Source: Pseudomonas abyssi
GTDB lineage: Bacteria > Pseudomonadota > Gammaproteobacteria > Pseudomonadales > Pseudomonadaceae
Reading direction: 5' to 3'
Assembly: GCF_002307495.1 (NCBI RefSeq)
Contig: NZ_NTMR01000011.1
Span: forward strand, 222,273 to 286,272
DNA: 64,000 nt
Shown: positions 20,199-28,728 of the stretch, piece after piece
Position numbering within the stretch: the stretch's first letter is position 1
Layout of the letters: every line of letters starts with the position of its first letter
Translations under genes and position numbers: made by a program
Notes under the pieces: generated by a model
What the model was told of the DNA's origin: nothing
Database searches by the model: none
What the model saw: the letters and a program-made list of their open reading frames with translations, nothing else

Positions 20199-21673
20199 CA
20201 GTCTCGATCCAGTTTGCCGACCAGCGACAGGGTAAAGTCAGCGCCCATGTACTTGAAATGCGGGCGCACGCTGAGGCTGACTCGGTACCAGCCCGGTTGT
20301 CCGGCCACGTCCTGCACCTGCACTTCGGCGGCGCGCAAGGGGCGGCGTCCGCGCACCTCCGCGCTGGGGTTATCCTGGTCGGCCACGTACTGGCGAATCC
20401 ACTTGTTCAGCTCCAGCTCCAGATCGGTGCGCTCCTTCCATGCGCCGATCTGTTCGCGTTGCAGCACTTTCAGGTAGTGGGCCAGGCGGTTGACGATAAA
20501 CAGGTAGGGCAGTTGAGTACCCAGGCGAAAATTCAGTTCGGCGTTCTTGCCTTCTTCGCTGTTGCCGAAAAAACGAGCCTTCTGAGTGGAGTTGGCGGAG
20601 AAGAACGCCGCGTTGTCGCTGCCCTTGCGCATGGTCAGGGCGATAAATCCGGCGTCTGCCAGTTCGTATTCGCGCCGATCGGATACCAGCACCTCGGTGG
20701 GGATCTTGGTTTCGATTTCGCCCATGCTGGCAAAGTGGTGCAGCGGCAGGTCGTCGACTGCGCCGCCACTCTGCGGGCCGATGATATTGGGGCACCAGCG
20801 GTAGCGCGCAAAGCTGTCGGTCAGGCGGGTAGCGAAGGTAAAGGCGGTGTTGCCCCAGAGGTAGTGCTCATGGCTGTCGCTGACCGACTCGCGGTAGGCG
20901 AAACTGCGGACTGGGTTGTCTTCGGGGTCGTAGGGCGTGCGCAGTAGAAAGCGCGGCAGGGTCAGGCCGACATAGCGTGCATCCTCACTGTCGCGAAAGC
21001 CCTGCCACTTTGCGAATTGCGGACCGTCGAAGTGATCCTTGAGGTCCTTCAGGTCGGGCAGGCCGGTGTAGCTGTCCAGCCCAAAAAAGCTGGCGCCAGC
21101 GGCAGCGATAAAGGGAGCGTGGGCCATGCTGGCTACCCCGGCCACTTGCTGCAGCAGGCGGATGTCCTGGGTACCGGGGCCGAACTCGTAATTGGCGATC
21201 ATGGCACCCACCGGCTGCCCGCCAAACTGGCCGTACTCGGCGGTATACACATGTTTGTACAGGCCGGATTGAACCAGCTCCGGGCTGTCTTCAAAGTCAT
21301 CTAGCAGGTCTTGCTTGGAGGCGTTGATCAGCTCCAGGCGAATGTTCTCGCGGAAATCGGTGCGTTCGACCAGCAATTTCAGGCCCCGCCAGGCGGACTC
21401 CAGCTGCTGAAAATCGGGATGGTGCAGAATGCTGTCCATCTGCCGGCTGAGTTTGCTGTCGATTTCGGCGATCATGCGATCTGCCAGCGCTTTTTTTACC
21501 GGCTCGCGTTGGTTGTGAGGTTTCAGCAGCTCGCTGATGAAGGCCGAGACGCCCCGTCGAGCGATGGCATAGGACTCGTCCTCGGGGTGCAGGTGGGTTT
21601 CGGCGATGACGCGATCCAGCAGGCTGTCGCTGGTGTGGCTGGCGCTGCGTTGTGCGGCGGCGTGTGTACTCAT
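20198..21673 (-). CDS. tssC: Type VI sheath large subunit TssC
   Basis: The 491-residue large sheath subunit forms the contractile sheath with TssB. Seen are the conserved WRGLKLLVERTDF segment, EYGQFGGQPVGAMIANYEFGP split over residues about 150-170, and the C-terminal RRPLRAAEVQVQDVAGQPGWY block. The length is standard. It begins 12 bases after the tssB stop. Confidence 0.97.
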   Translation of the reverse strand: MSTHAAAQRSASHTSDSLLDRVIAETHLHPEDESYAIARRGVSAFISELLKPHNQREPVKKALADRMIAEIDSKLSRQMDSILHHPDFQQLESAWRGLKLLVERTDFRENIRLELINASKQDLLDDFEDSPELVQSGLYKHVYTAEYGQFGGQPVGAMIANYEFGPGTQDIRLLQQVAGVASMAHAPFIAAAGASFFGLDSYTGLPDLKDLKDHFDGPQFAKWQGFRDSEDARYVGLTLPRFLLRTPYDPEDNPVRSFAYRESVSDSHEHYLWGNTAFTFATRLTDSFARYRWCPNIIGPQSGGAVDDLPLHHFASMGEIETKIPTEVLVSDRREYELADAGFIALTMRKGSDNAAFFSANSTQKARFFGNSEEGKNAELNFRLGTQLPYLFIVNRLAHYLKVLQREQIGAWKERTDLELELNKWIRQYVADQDNPSAEVRGRRPLRAAEVQVQDVAGQPGWYRVSLSVRPHFKYMGADFTLSLVGKLDRD

Positions 21674-21685
21674 GGCGGTCTCCGG

Positions 21686-22183
21686 TCAGGCGTTGTCGGC
21701 CAGCCCCAGCTCAGCCAACACCTGGCTGCGGGCTTGTTCATCGTTGAGCAGGGCTTCGATGGCGCGGCGAAAGGCGGGGGTGTTGCCCAGCGGCCCCTTG
21801 AGGGCGACCAGGGCTTCGCGCAACTCCATCAGTTGCCGCAGCTCGGGAACCTGCTGCACGAGACTGGCGGGGTTGAAGTCACGCAGGGAGCGAATGTCCA
21901 GCTGCACCGGCAAATCGTTTTCGCTGTCGGCCTCCTCCTGCAGGCGATTGGGGACGGTGAATGCCAGCGACAATTCCTGCTTGGCCAGCACGTCGTCAAA
22001 GTTGCTGGCGTCTACCGTGATCGGTTTGCGCTGCTCGATGCTGCGCTCGTCCTGGCGTTGGGTGAAGTCGCCGAGTACCACCAGCTTGAGCGGCAGCTCG
22101 ACATCCTGCTGCACGTCGCCGGTATTGGGCGTGAAGGTGACGTTGACCCGTTCACGCGGGGCGACACTGTTGTCTTTGGCCAT
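21686..22183 (-). CDS. tssB: Type VI sheath small subunit TssB
   Basis: A 165-residue sheath subunit starting MAKDNSVAPRERVNV and carrying the conserved ELPLKLVVLGDFT segment and the C-terminal helix that ClpV-binding partners and TssC contact. Its ATG overlaps the tssA stop by one base, with AAGGAG upstream. Length fits the family. Confidence 0.96.
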   Translation of the reverse strand: MAKDNSVAPRERVNVTFTPNTGDVQQDVELPLKLVVLGDFTQRQDERSIEQRKPITVDASNFDDVLAKQELSLAFTVPNRLQEEADSENDLPVQLDIRSLRDFNPASLVQQVPELRQLMELREALVALKGPLGNTPAFRRAIEALLNDEQARSQVLAELGLADNA

Positions 22184-23661
22184 CAGGGCTCTCCTTGCAG
22201 GGCAGGCCGGGCGGCCTGATCGAGGGTGTGTTCGATATCCAGCCAGGCCAACTGCTGTTGCAGCGCCTGCTGGCTGGTTTTGTCACGGGGCTGGCTGGCA
22301 CTGCTTTGCTGCAACAGGCGCAGGGTGTCGATCAGCAGCGTGGGCTCCCACAGCGTCAGAGCCTGGTTGGCTTGCAGCTGCTGGCGGAGGCATTCGAGCA
22401 GAGCGCGCGCCTGATCGGCCTGGCCGCTGTGCAGTTGCAGGCGCGCCAACTCAAGCCGAGCAATCACCCGTGAACGCTCGCCCGGTTGGCTTTTTATCTG
22501 GCGTTGCAGCTCGGCTGCGGCCGCCGCAAAGCCATCACGTTGCAGCACTTCAAGCGGGCCGGCACTGACGCTTGGTGCAGTGGCCTCGGGTACAGCTGAG
22601 GGCGTGTTGGCGATCCATTGGCGTGTGCTCTGACTAGCGAAGGGAGTGCCGTCGCTGAACCGCAGGTGCTCCAGCCCGGGCAGATCGCACAGCAGTTGCT
22701 GCAGGTGCAGTCGTATCTGCTCGGCGGCGACGCTGGCGCCGATGGCCTGGCAGCACTGCCAGGCCAGATGGTGTCCGTCCAGCCAGAAGGGCGCGCGGCG
22801 CAGGCTGTTTTCGATGTCCTGCAAGAGCTGGCGCGAGTCGCCGCTGTGCAGCGCCTCGGTATAGCGCTTTACTCGCTCCAACGGCGGGGGGCGCAGTTGG
22901 GTGATGAGCTCCGCATCATGGTTGGGCAGCGCGGACAGGCTGGCGCGTATCAAGGTGTGGGCCAGATTGATGGCGTGGTGCTCGCGGGCCCCGTCGCCCA
23001 GCCACCATTGTACTAGCGGTGCGGCGCTATCCTGCAGCTGCTTCAGGTGCTGTAGCGCCTCGCGCTCGCTGGTGACGGCGCTGCGGTCGACGGCTGATGC
23101 CGATTTAGCGGTCGGCGCTGTTTCACTGGTCGGCGCTGGCGCTGGCGCAGGCTCTTGCTGCGCTGTTGCGGCGCTTTCCAGCTGTTGGGCCAATTGCTGC
23201 CAGCCCGCATGCTGCTCGCTGTCGATTGCCTGCAGGGCGTTGGCCAATTGCTCAAAACTGCTGCGCAGCTGACTGCGACTGGGCTCTTCGCTGGATGCGA
23301 GCAGGGGGTGGCCGACAAGCCGGCCGTGCAGCCAGCTGAGGGCGGCCAGTCGCCCGCGCAGACGCGGTGGTTGGCTGGTTGCCCAGTGATGGGTGACTAG
23401 CCTCACAAGCGATTGCAGTGCCGCCGCCAACCCGGCGCAACCCTGCAGGTGCAGGCAGCTGAGGCTATGCCAGCAACTGACGTGCAGGTCGTGACCCAAG
23501 AGCAGCAACTGCTCAGTGAGCTGCTGCACCTGCTGCCAGTCGGGCGTCTGGTCAGCATGAACGGATGCCAGTTTGCCGATCTCGCTTTCCAGCAGCAGAA
23601 ACTCCTCGCTGGCGCGCAGATCGCTGTTGGCTGGTTGCTCGAGGCTGGGTGATGGCAGCAT
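22183..23661 (-). CDS. tssA: Type VI cap/assembly protein TssA (ImpA N-terminal domain)
   Basis: TssA primes and caps the growing sheath. The 492-residue protein has an ImpA-type N-terminal domain (about residues 15-120, with PDWQQVQQLTEQLL), a Pro/Ala-rich linker near 165-185, and a long helical C-terminal part ending in a VasJ-like block (LWEPTLLIDTLRLLQQ). It is the first gene of the operon. AGGAACGTCAAC precedes ATG 23661. TssA proteins vary in their C-terminal domain, and I cannot place the subtype. Confidence 0.88.
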   Translation of the reverse strand: MLPSPSLEQPANSDLRASEEFLLLESEIGKLASVHADQTPDWQQVQQLTEQLLLLGHDLHVSCWHSLSCLHLQGCAGLAAALQSLVRLVTHHWATSQPPRLRGRLAALSWLHGRLVGHPLLASSEEPSRSQLRSSFEQLANALQAIDSEQHAGWQQLAQQLESAATAQQEPAPAPAPTSETAPTAKSASAVDRSAVTSEREALQHLKQLQDSAAPLVQWWLGDGAREHHAINLAHTLIRASLSALPNHDAELITQLRPPPLERVKRYTEALHSGDSRQLLQDIENSLRRAPFWLDGHHLAWQCCQAIGASVAAEQIRLHLQQLLCDLPGLEHLRFSDGTPFASQSTRQWIANTPSAVPEATAPSVSAGPLEVLQRDGFAAAAAELQRQIKSQPGERSRVIARLELARLQLHSGQADQARALLECLRQQLQANQALTLWEPTLLIDTLRLLQQSSASQPRDKTSQQALQQQLAWLDIEHTLDQAARPALQGEP

Positions 23662-24024
23662 GTTGACGTTCCTGTCTCCTGGTTGGCGATACGTCCTGTT
23701 CGCCCTTCATGCATGACGTTGTCTGTCGAGCGGCGCATGCTAGGTAGCCCGGCATGCCGCTGGCAAACGTCGGGCATGTGAGCTGGTTAGCGCTCTGGGA
23801 GTAAATTAATCGAGTCCTGCTGGTTGTTTTTCTGCTTTTTATTTATTTAAAACAAAGTGTTATGTTGGTTTTATGAAGCGCTTGATCGCGTTTGTAGCTG
23901 TCTGTAGAGGGCTGCGGATTCTGTGCACCAGTCATCATTTATTGGGTGTAGTACTCCGCTGTTACCCCTTTGGGAGGGTGCGGGCGCATGATTGGGTTCT
24001 ATCCAAACGCATGGAGGATGCGAC
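23662..24024. other. Divergent intergenic region upstream of tssA
   Basis: This 363-bp gap must hold the promoter of the type VI operon and that of the DJ-1/PfpI gene. It contains an A+T-rich core (about 23800-23870), unlike its surroundings, and a cluster of GCATGC/GGCATGCC palindromes at about 23730-23760. I looked for GG-N10-GC sigma-54 elements on the minus strand and saw no convincing one. No gene is visible. Confidence 0.45.
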
Positions 24025-24606
24025 GTGTCGACCAAGAAAATTCTGCTGCTCGCTGGTGACTTTGCTGAAGACTACGAGACGATGGTGCCGTTTCAGGCGC
24101 TGACCATGCTCGGTTATCAGGTTGATGCGGTGTGCCCGGACAAGGCGGCGGGGGATACCGTGAAAACCGCCATTCACGATTTTGAGGGTGATCAGACCTA
24201 CACTGAAAAGCCTGGCCACCTGTTCGCCCTGACCGCTGATTTCGCCAGCGTGAAGGTGGAGGACTATGTGGGGCTGGTGGTACCGGGTGGCCGCGCTCCG
24301 GAGTATCTGCGCCTCAATGAGCGCGTGCTTGAGATCGTGCAGGGCTTTGCCGCTGCGGACAAACCTATCGCCGCGGTGTGCCATGGTGCTCAACTGCTCG
24401 CTGCTGCTGGTATCCTGAAAGGCCGGGAATGCAGCGCTTATCCGGCATGTGGCCCGGATGTCCGTATGGCGGGCGGTACCTATATCGATATTCCCGCCGA
24501 TCAGGTTCATGTACAGGGCAACCTGGTGACAGCGCCTGCCTGGCCGTCGCATCCGCGCTGGCTGGCGGCGTTCGTCAACGTGCTGGGCGCGCGCATCGAG
24601 CTGTAG
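24025..24606 (+). CDS. DJ-1/PfpI-family protein
   Basis: The 193-residue protein has the DJ-1/PfpI fold markers: an N-terminal [26 protein letters not shown], and the nucleophile elbow AVCHGAQLL with Cys119-His120. Members include glyoxalases/deglycases, proteases and stress proteins; the exact activity is uncertain. The GTG at 24025 has GGAGG eight bases upstream and fits the family N-terminus, whereas an upstream in-frame start at 23992 would add 11 unrelated residues. It is probably co-transcribed with the RHH gene, 53 bases later. Confidence 0.88.
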   Translation: MSTKKILLLAGDFAEDYETMVPFQALTMLGYQVDAVCPDKAAGDTVKTAIHDFEGDQTYTEKPGHLFALTADFASVKVEDYVGLVVPGGRAPEYLRLNERVLEIVQGFAAADKPIAAVCHGAQLLAAAGILKGRECSAYPACGPDVRMAGGTYIDIPADQVHVQGNLVTAPAWPSHPRWLAAFVNVLGARIEL

Positions 24607-24659
24607 GTGCACTGAGCCAACCGAATTTGCCGGGCTGTTAACCCCTGCAGGAGAGCAGT

Positions 24660-24971
24660 ATGTGTGAACTCTACGTCAAGGCCGATCCGATTCTCTACGA
24701 GTCGCGCTCACGCTCGTTGCGTATCCGCGGTGTGGTCACAACGCTGCGCCTGGAGAATCAGTTCTGGGACATCCTGCAGGAGATCGCCGAGGTCGATGGC
24801 ATGACTACCAATCAGCTGATCACCAAGTTGTACGATGAGGTGATGGAGCTGCGCGGGGAGGTGGTCAACTTTGCTTCGTTTCTGCGCGTCAGCTGTACCC
24901 GATACCTGGCCCAGCGTGAAGCGCGTGTGGTGCCCCTGGCACTGGTCGGGCGCAGTACAGCGCAAGGCTGA
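24660..24971 (+). CDS. Ribbon-helix-helix domain protein
   Basis: The 103-residue protein resembles RHH_4-type proteins: a strand (RIRGVVTTLRLE) followed by two helices (QFWDILQEIAEVDGMTTNQLITKLY), the layout of ribbon-helix-helix DNA-binding proteins. The start has CAGGAGAG upstream. It could be a small regulator, possibly of the neighbouring DJ-1 gene; that is inference. A strong terminator follows at 25003. Confidence 0.75.
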   Translation: MCELYVKADPILYESRSRSLRIRGVVTTLRLENQFWDILQEIAEVDGMTTNQLITKLYDEVMELRGEVVNFASFLRVSCTRYLAQREARVVPLALVGRSTAQG

Positions 24972-25002
24972 ATTGCTGCCCAGCTGTACGGTTGGCCCAA
25001 GA

Positions 25003-25027
25003 CGGCATCCTGTTAGGATGCCGTTTT
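25003..25027 (+). terminator. Rho-independent terminator after the RHH gene
   Basis: A perfect 9-bp stem CGGCATCCT / AGGATGCCG with a 3-base loop and TTTTC tail lies 31 bases after the RHH stop and only 20 bases before the lysE-type start. The next gene therefore needs a promoter that overlaps this hairpin, or depends on read-through. Confidence 0.85.
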
Positions 25028-25047
25028 CATTTCTGGCAGAACCTGTC

Positions 25048-25683
25048 ATGTCACTTGATACTTGGCTGGCTTTTTTCGTCGCGTGCTGGATCATCAGCCT
25101 GTCTCCGGGCGCTGGCGCCATCGCCTCCATGTCCAGTGGGCTTAATTACGGTTTCGCCCGAGGCTACTGGACTGCGCTGGGCCTGCAGCTGGGGTTGGTA
25201 TTGCAGGTGACGGTGGTGGCAGCAGGTGTTGGTGCACTGCTGGCTGCCTCGGCGCTGGCATTCACCCTGATCAAATGGTTTGGCGTGCTCTATCTGCTTT
25301 ATCTTGCACTGCGCCAGTGGCGGGCGCCGGTGCAGGCGCCTGACAGCGCGGCGCTGAGCGGTGCAGCTGGCGTCAGCCCTTGGAGCCTGCTGCTGCGCGG
25401 CCTGCTGGTCAATGCCGGCAACCCCAAGGCAGTGGTATTCATGCTGGCAGTACTGCCGCAGTTTCTCGCTGTACAGCAGCCATTGCTGCCGCAGTACTTG
25501 GTGATGGGGGCGACCATGATCGCGGTAGATCTGATTGTCATGGCAGGTTACACCGGCCTGGCGGCGAAGCTGCTGCGACTATTGCGCTCACCGCGTCAGC
25601 AGCGGGTACTGAATCGCACCTTTGCCAGTCTGTTTGCCGGCGCCGCTGGCGCTCTGACGCTGGTACGTCGCGGCGTCAGCTGA
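25048..25683 (+). CDS. LysE/RhtB-family amino acid exporter
   Basis: The 211-residue inner-membrane protein has about six transmembrane helices. It carries the LysE/RhtB signature near the N-terminus (SLSPGAGAIASMSSGLNYGF) and NAGNPKAVVFMLAVLPQF in the middle. Such proteins export amino acids such as homoserine, threonine or lysine; the substrate is not evident. Its 3' end overlaps the convergent AraC-type gene by 8 bases. The ribosome binding site is weak. Confidence 0.9.
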   Translation: MSLDTWLAFFVACWIISLSPGAGAIASMSSGLNYGFARGYWTALGLQLGLVLQVTVVAAGVGALLAASALAFTLIKWFGVLYLLYLALRQWRAPVQAPDSAALSGAAGVSPWSLLLRGLLVNAGNPKAVVFMLAVLPQFLAVQQPLLPQYLVMGATMIAVDLIVMAGYTGLAAKLLRLLRSPRQQRVLNRTFASLFAGAAGALTLVRRGVS

Positions 25684-26554
25684 TGCTGCGGCGGTAGTCT
25701 GAAGGGCTGATGCCCATGGCCTGGCGGAAGCGGTTACTGAAGTGGCTGGCTGAACTGAAGCCACAGCGCAAGGCGACTTCCTGCAGACTGATGTGGCGGT
25801 TGCCGAGTAACTGCCGGGCCAGTGCCAGGCGGCGCTGGCTCACGTACTGGTGAGGCGCGAGGCCGATGCTGCGTTTGAACATGCGAGCAAAGTGGTAGTC
25901 GCTGAGCTGGCACTGGGTGGCCAGTTCACTCAGCGGCAGGGGCTGGTCCAGGTGCGCCTCGATGTAGTCACAAATGTGCTGGCGCTGTCGCGGCGCAAGG
26001 CCTCCGGTGATGCCGGGCAGTTGCCAGCTGACCTGGGTGTAGTGACGCAGCACGTGGCTGAGGAGCAGGGTGCTGGCGCTGCTGAGGGTGAGTTGGTCGC
26101 TGGTGTCGTGCCAGTTGGCCCGCAGCAGAAAGTGGCGGTAAAGCAGGGCGATCTGCGGGTCATCGGCGAACAGTCGCTCATCGACGCTGAGGTCGAAGGG
26201 GCTGCGATCCCAGGTTTGCTCGGCCAGTTGGCGCAGATGTTGATCGGTGAAGTACAGATGGACAAACGACAGTGGCCCGCGAATGTTCCAGGTGGAGGTG
26301 TACTGTCGAGGTAGCAGACACAGGCGATCTGGCCCGCCGCCGTTGTGCCAGCCATCGGCTGCCTTGAAGTAGGACTGGTAACCGTCAGCGGTGTACAGGC
26401 TGAGGGTGTGGTGGTCAGCATTCTCCAGGGCAATCAGGTCCCGCTCGTTATACCAGGCTGCCAGGCCGGTGCCGTTCGCCAGGTACGCGTTGTCGAGCAA
26501 GCGGGTGTTGTGTTGGCGCAGGCTATCGAAAACCGCAAACCTGTCGTCTGTCAT
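25676..26554 (-). CDS. AraC-family transcriptional regulator
   Basis: The 292-residue regulator has an N-terminal cupin-like ligand domain and a C-terminal double helix-turn-helix (LPLSELATQCQLSDYHFARMFK and HISLQEVALRCGFSSASHFS, parts quoted). The signature GFSSASHFSNRFRQAMGISPSDYRR is intact. The start is uncertain: ATG 26554 has GGTGAGG too close, and ATG 26569 has a weak site. It points toward the lysE-type gene (convergent) and away from the EamA gene at 26743, which it may control; that is a guess from position. Confidence 0.9.
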   Translation of the reverse strand: MTDDRFAVFDSLRQHNTRLLDNAYLANGTGLAAWYNERDLIALENADHHTLSLYTADGYQSYFKAADGWHNGGGPDRLCLLPRQYTSTWNIRGPLSFVHLYFTDQHLRQLAEQTWDRSPFDLSVDERLFADDPQIALLYRHFLLRANWHDTSDQLTLSSASTLLLSHVLRHYTQVSWQLPGITGGLAPRQRQHICDYIEAHLDQPLPLSELATQCQLSDYHFARMFKRSIGLAPHQYVSQRRLALARQLLGNRHISLQEVALRCGFSSASHFSNRFRQAMGISPSDYRRSIS

Positions 26555-26742
26555 TGCCTCACCCGCCATGCTGTTGCCCAGCATGCATGGTATGCCTGTC
26601 AGCCTCAGGCGCCAAGAGATCGCCCGTACGTCGAGCAAAAAAACGCAGCAATCTGCAAGTCGGCGCAAGCCCGTGCAAGCGTCCGCGATCAGCTCGGGGA
26701 ATACTGCATCTTTGCATGTGCTGATCTGTTTGAGGATGGGAA

Positions 26743-27648
26743 ATGAACGCTACGCTGTATGCGGCCACTGTACTGATTTGGGGGACTACCTGGATTGCCA
26801 TCGCGATGCAGTCCGGTCCTGTGCCCTCGGCGGTGTCGGTCTTTTATCGATTTGCCCTGGCGAGCCTGCTATTGCTGGCGGTCCTGTTGCTCAGCCGCCG
26901 CCTGCGTCGCATCGGGCCGCGTGATCATCTGTTTTGCCTGCTGCAGGGCCTGTGCGTCTTCAGCTTCAATTTCTACTGCTTTTACAGTGCCAACGCCTAT
27001 ATCAACAGCGGTCTGGAGGCGGTGTTGTTTTCGATGGCAACGCTGTTCAATGCCATCAACGGGGTGATCTTCTTTGGCCAGCGTCTGGAGAGCCGGCTGA
27101 TACGTGCCAACGTGCTCGGGCTGATCGGAATAGTCTGCCTGTTCTGGCATGACCTGAGCGCTGCCGACCTGAGCCGCGAAACGCTGATGGGGATCGGTTT
27201 GAGTCTGCTGGGGACCTATGGCTTCTCCCTTGGCAACATGATCACTGTCCGGCACCAGGCTCGGCAGCTGGATTTGCTGTCGACCAACGCTTACGCGATG
27301 GGCTACGGCGCCTTGGCCATGCTGCTGCTGGCAGGGTTGCGCGGCGATGCCTTCGCACTGCTGTGGACTCCCGCCTACCTGGGCTCGCTGGTGTATCTGG
27401 CGGTGGTCGGGTCGGTTGTCGGGTTTGCCGTTTACTTCGCCCTGGTAGGACGTATCGGCGCCGGGCCGGCGGCCTATGCGACGGTGCTGTTTCCGCTGAT
27501 TGCGCTGGGCATGTCAACGCTGTTTGAGGGCTATCGCTGGAGCGGCATGGCCGTGGTCGGTCTGCTCTTGATCATCGGCGGCAACCTGCTGCTGTTCCAT
27601 CGCCCGCGACCCTCTGCCACGCCGCCGGTGCAGGTTGAGCGGGTATAG
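26743..27648 (+). CDS. EamA/DMT-family transporter
   Basis: A 301-residue inner-membrane protein with ten predicted helices in two EamA repeats; the first begins ATVLIWGTTWIAI and the second near GIGLSLLGTYGFS. It is unrelated in close detail to the other EamA gene at 12107. GAGGATGGGAA precedes the ATG. Substrate unknown. It is divergent from the AraC-type gene and followed 22 bases later by a small membrane-protein gene. Confidence 0.9.
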   Translation: MNATLYAATVLIWGTTWIAIAMQSGPVPSAVSVFYRFALASLLLLAVLLLSRRLRRIGPRDHLFCLLQGLCVFSFNFYCFYSANAYINSGLEAVLFSMATLFNAINGVIFFGQRLESRLIRANVLGLIGIVCLFWHDLSAADLSRETLMGIGLSLLGTYGFSLGNMITVRHQARQLDLLSTNAYAMGYGALAMLLLAGLRGDAFALLWTPAYLGSLVYLAVVGSVVGFAVYFALVGRIGAGPAAYATVLFPLIALGMSTLFEGYRWSGMAVVGLLLIIGGNLLLFHRPRPSATPPVQVERV

Positions 27649-27670
27649 TCTGCGGAGCAGAGGAGGGGCT

Positions 27671-27913
27671 ATGGACTATTTCATCATCGCCGCGGTGAGC
27701 TTAAGCGGCTTGTATTTTCACTGGTGGTTGTATCGTCGCATTCGGCGCTGGACGGATCGCGACCTGGCATTGTCGATGGCCGGGGGAGACGCCGGCAAAC
27801 GCGATTACATGCTCGCGTGCCTGCAACAGGCGCAGCAGCAAAAGGTGCCGCGCAAGGCACTGGAGGCGTGGCTGCAAGATGCCGCTGAGCGCTATGACCG
27901 CGAACCGCGATAA
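27671..27913 (+). CDS. Small membrane protein of unknown function
   Basis: An 80-residue protein with one N-terminal hydrophobic segment (about residues 3-20), a basic patch (YRRIRRW) and a charged, helical C-terminus. A strong ribosome binding site, AGGAGGGGCT, directly precedes ATG 27671. It is likely transcribed with the EamA gene. I do not recognise a family. Confidence 0.6.
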   Translation: MDYFIIAAVSLSGLYFHWWLYRRIRRWTDRDLALSMAGGDAGKRDYMLACLQQAQQQKVPRKALEAWLQDAAERYDREPR

Positions 27914-27994
27914 ATAAATGTGGAACTCAGGCGGGGCGGTTGCACTCTGTTTTGATACGACACCTTTTTCAACTGTCGAGCAAGGAGAGTCACG

Positions 27995-28228
27995 ATGGAG
28001 CTGCACAACAAAGACCTGAGCACCCTGTTTGAGCAACTGGGCCTGCCGGCAGACCAGGCCAGTATGGACGCCTTTTTCGCCAGCCATTCGCTGGCCCACG
28101 ACACCAAATTGATCGATGCGCCGTTCTGGAATGAATCCCAGGCCGCCTTCTTGCGTGAAGAGATGCGCGAGGACGCTGAATGGGCCCCTCTGGTCGATGA
28201 GCTGAACGCGCGCCTGCACGAGCAGTAA
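27995..28228 (+). CDS. DUF2789-type small protein
   Basis: The 77-residue acidic, helical protein begins MELHNKDLSTLFEQLGLP and contains FWNESQAAFLREEMREDAEW, matching my memory of the DUF2789 family found in Pseudomonas and related genera. AAGGAGAGTCACG precedes the ATG. The function is unknown. It sits 54 bases before the CsbD-type gene, suggesting joint stress-related expression, which is inference. Confidence 0.75.
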   Translation: MELHNKDLSTLFEQLGLPADQASMDAFFASHSLAHDTKLIDAPFWNESQAAFLREEMREDAEWAPLVDELNARLHEQ

Positions 28229-28282
28229 TAATGTCGAACCTGTGACAAGTAACCTCTTTTTTCAATAGAGCGAGGATCTGTC

Positions 28283-28474
28283 ATGACCAGTACAACTGAC
28301 AAGCTGAAAGGCAAGTACGACGAAACCGCCGGCAAGGCCAAGCGTGAAACCGGCCGTGCGCTTGATGACGAAGAGCTGCAGGGCGAAGGCGAGCTGCAGA
28401 ACCTCAAGGGCAAGGCCGAATCGCTGAAAGGCAAGACCAAAGAAAAACTGAAGGATGTGATCGACCGCAGCTGA
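28283..28474 (+). CDS. CsbD-family stress protein
   Basis: A 63-residue, Lys/Glu-rich protein with the CsbD signature (DKLKGKYDETAGKAKRETG) and repeats of the LKGKAE type. CsbD proteins are abundant, poorly understood stress-induced proteins. GAGCGAGGATCTGTC precedes the ATG. A strong terminator follows at 28493. Confidence 0.93.
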   Translation: MTSTTDKLKGKYDETAGKAKRETGRALDDEELQGEGELQNLKGKAESLKGKTKEKLKDVIDRS

Positions 28475-28492
28475 TTTTTCTCCCTCGACCAG

Positions 28493-28523
28493 CGCCCGGG
28501 CTCGACCCGGGCGTTGTTGTTTG
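28493..28523 (+). terminator. Rho-independent terminator after the CsbD gene
   Basis: CGCCCGGG / CCCGGGCG form a perfect 8-bp stem around CTCGA, followed by TTGTTGTTTG. It starts 18 bases past the stop codon. Confidence 0.8.
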
Positions 28524-28728
28524 TGGCGGACCGGGACACAAGCGCCGGTTTCTGGCATCATGTTGGTATTTCGCCTGCTAAGCTTATTGTGCACCCGATC
28601 AGAACCCCTTTCTGTCGAGCGTGTATCGTCTTGCGTTGCGTCCGACTGGACCTTCGTGCAGCAACCGCGCCGCATGAGCCTCATACGCTCCGCTCGCCGC
28701 GGCTGCAGTTATTACGGAACTCTGCCTA

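Noticed and set aside
23662..23800. A sigma-54 promoter for tssA
   Set aside because: GG and GC pairs occur at near-spacing but none meets the GG-N10-GC rule with flanking matches on the minus strand.
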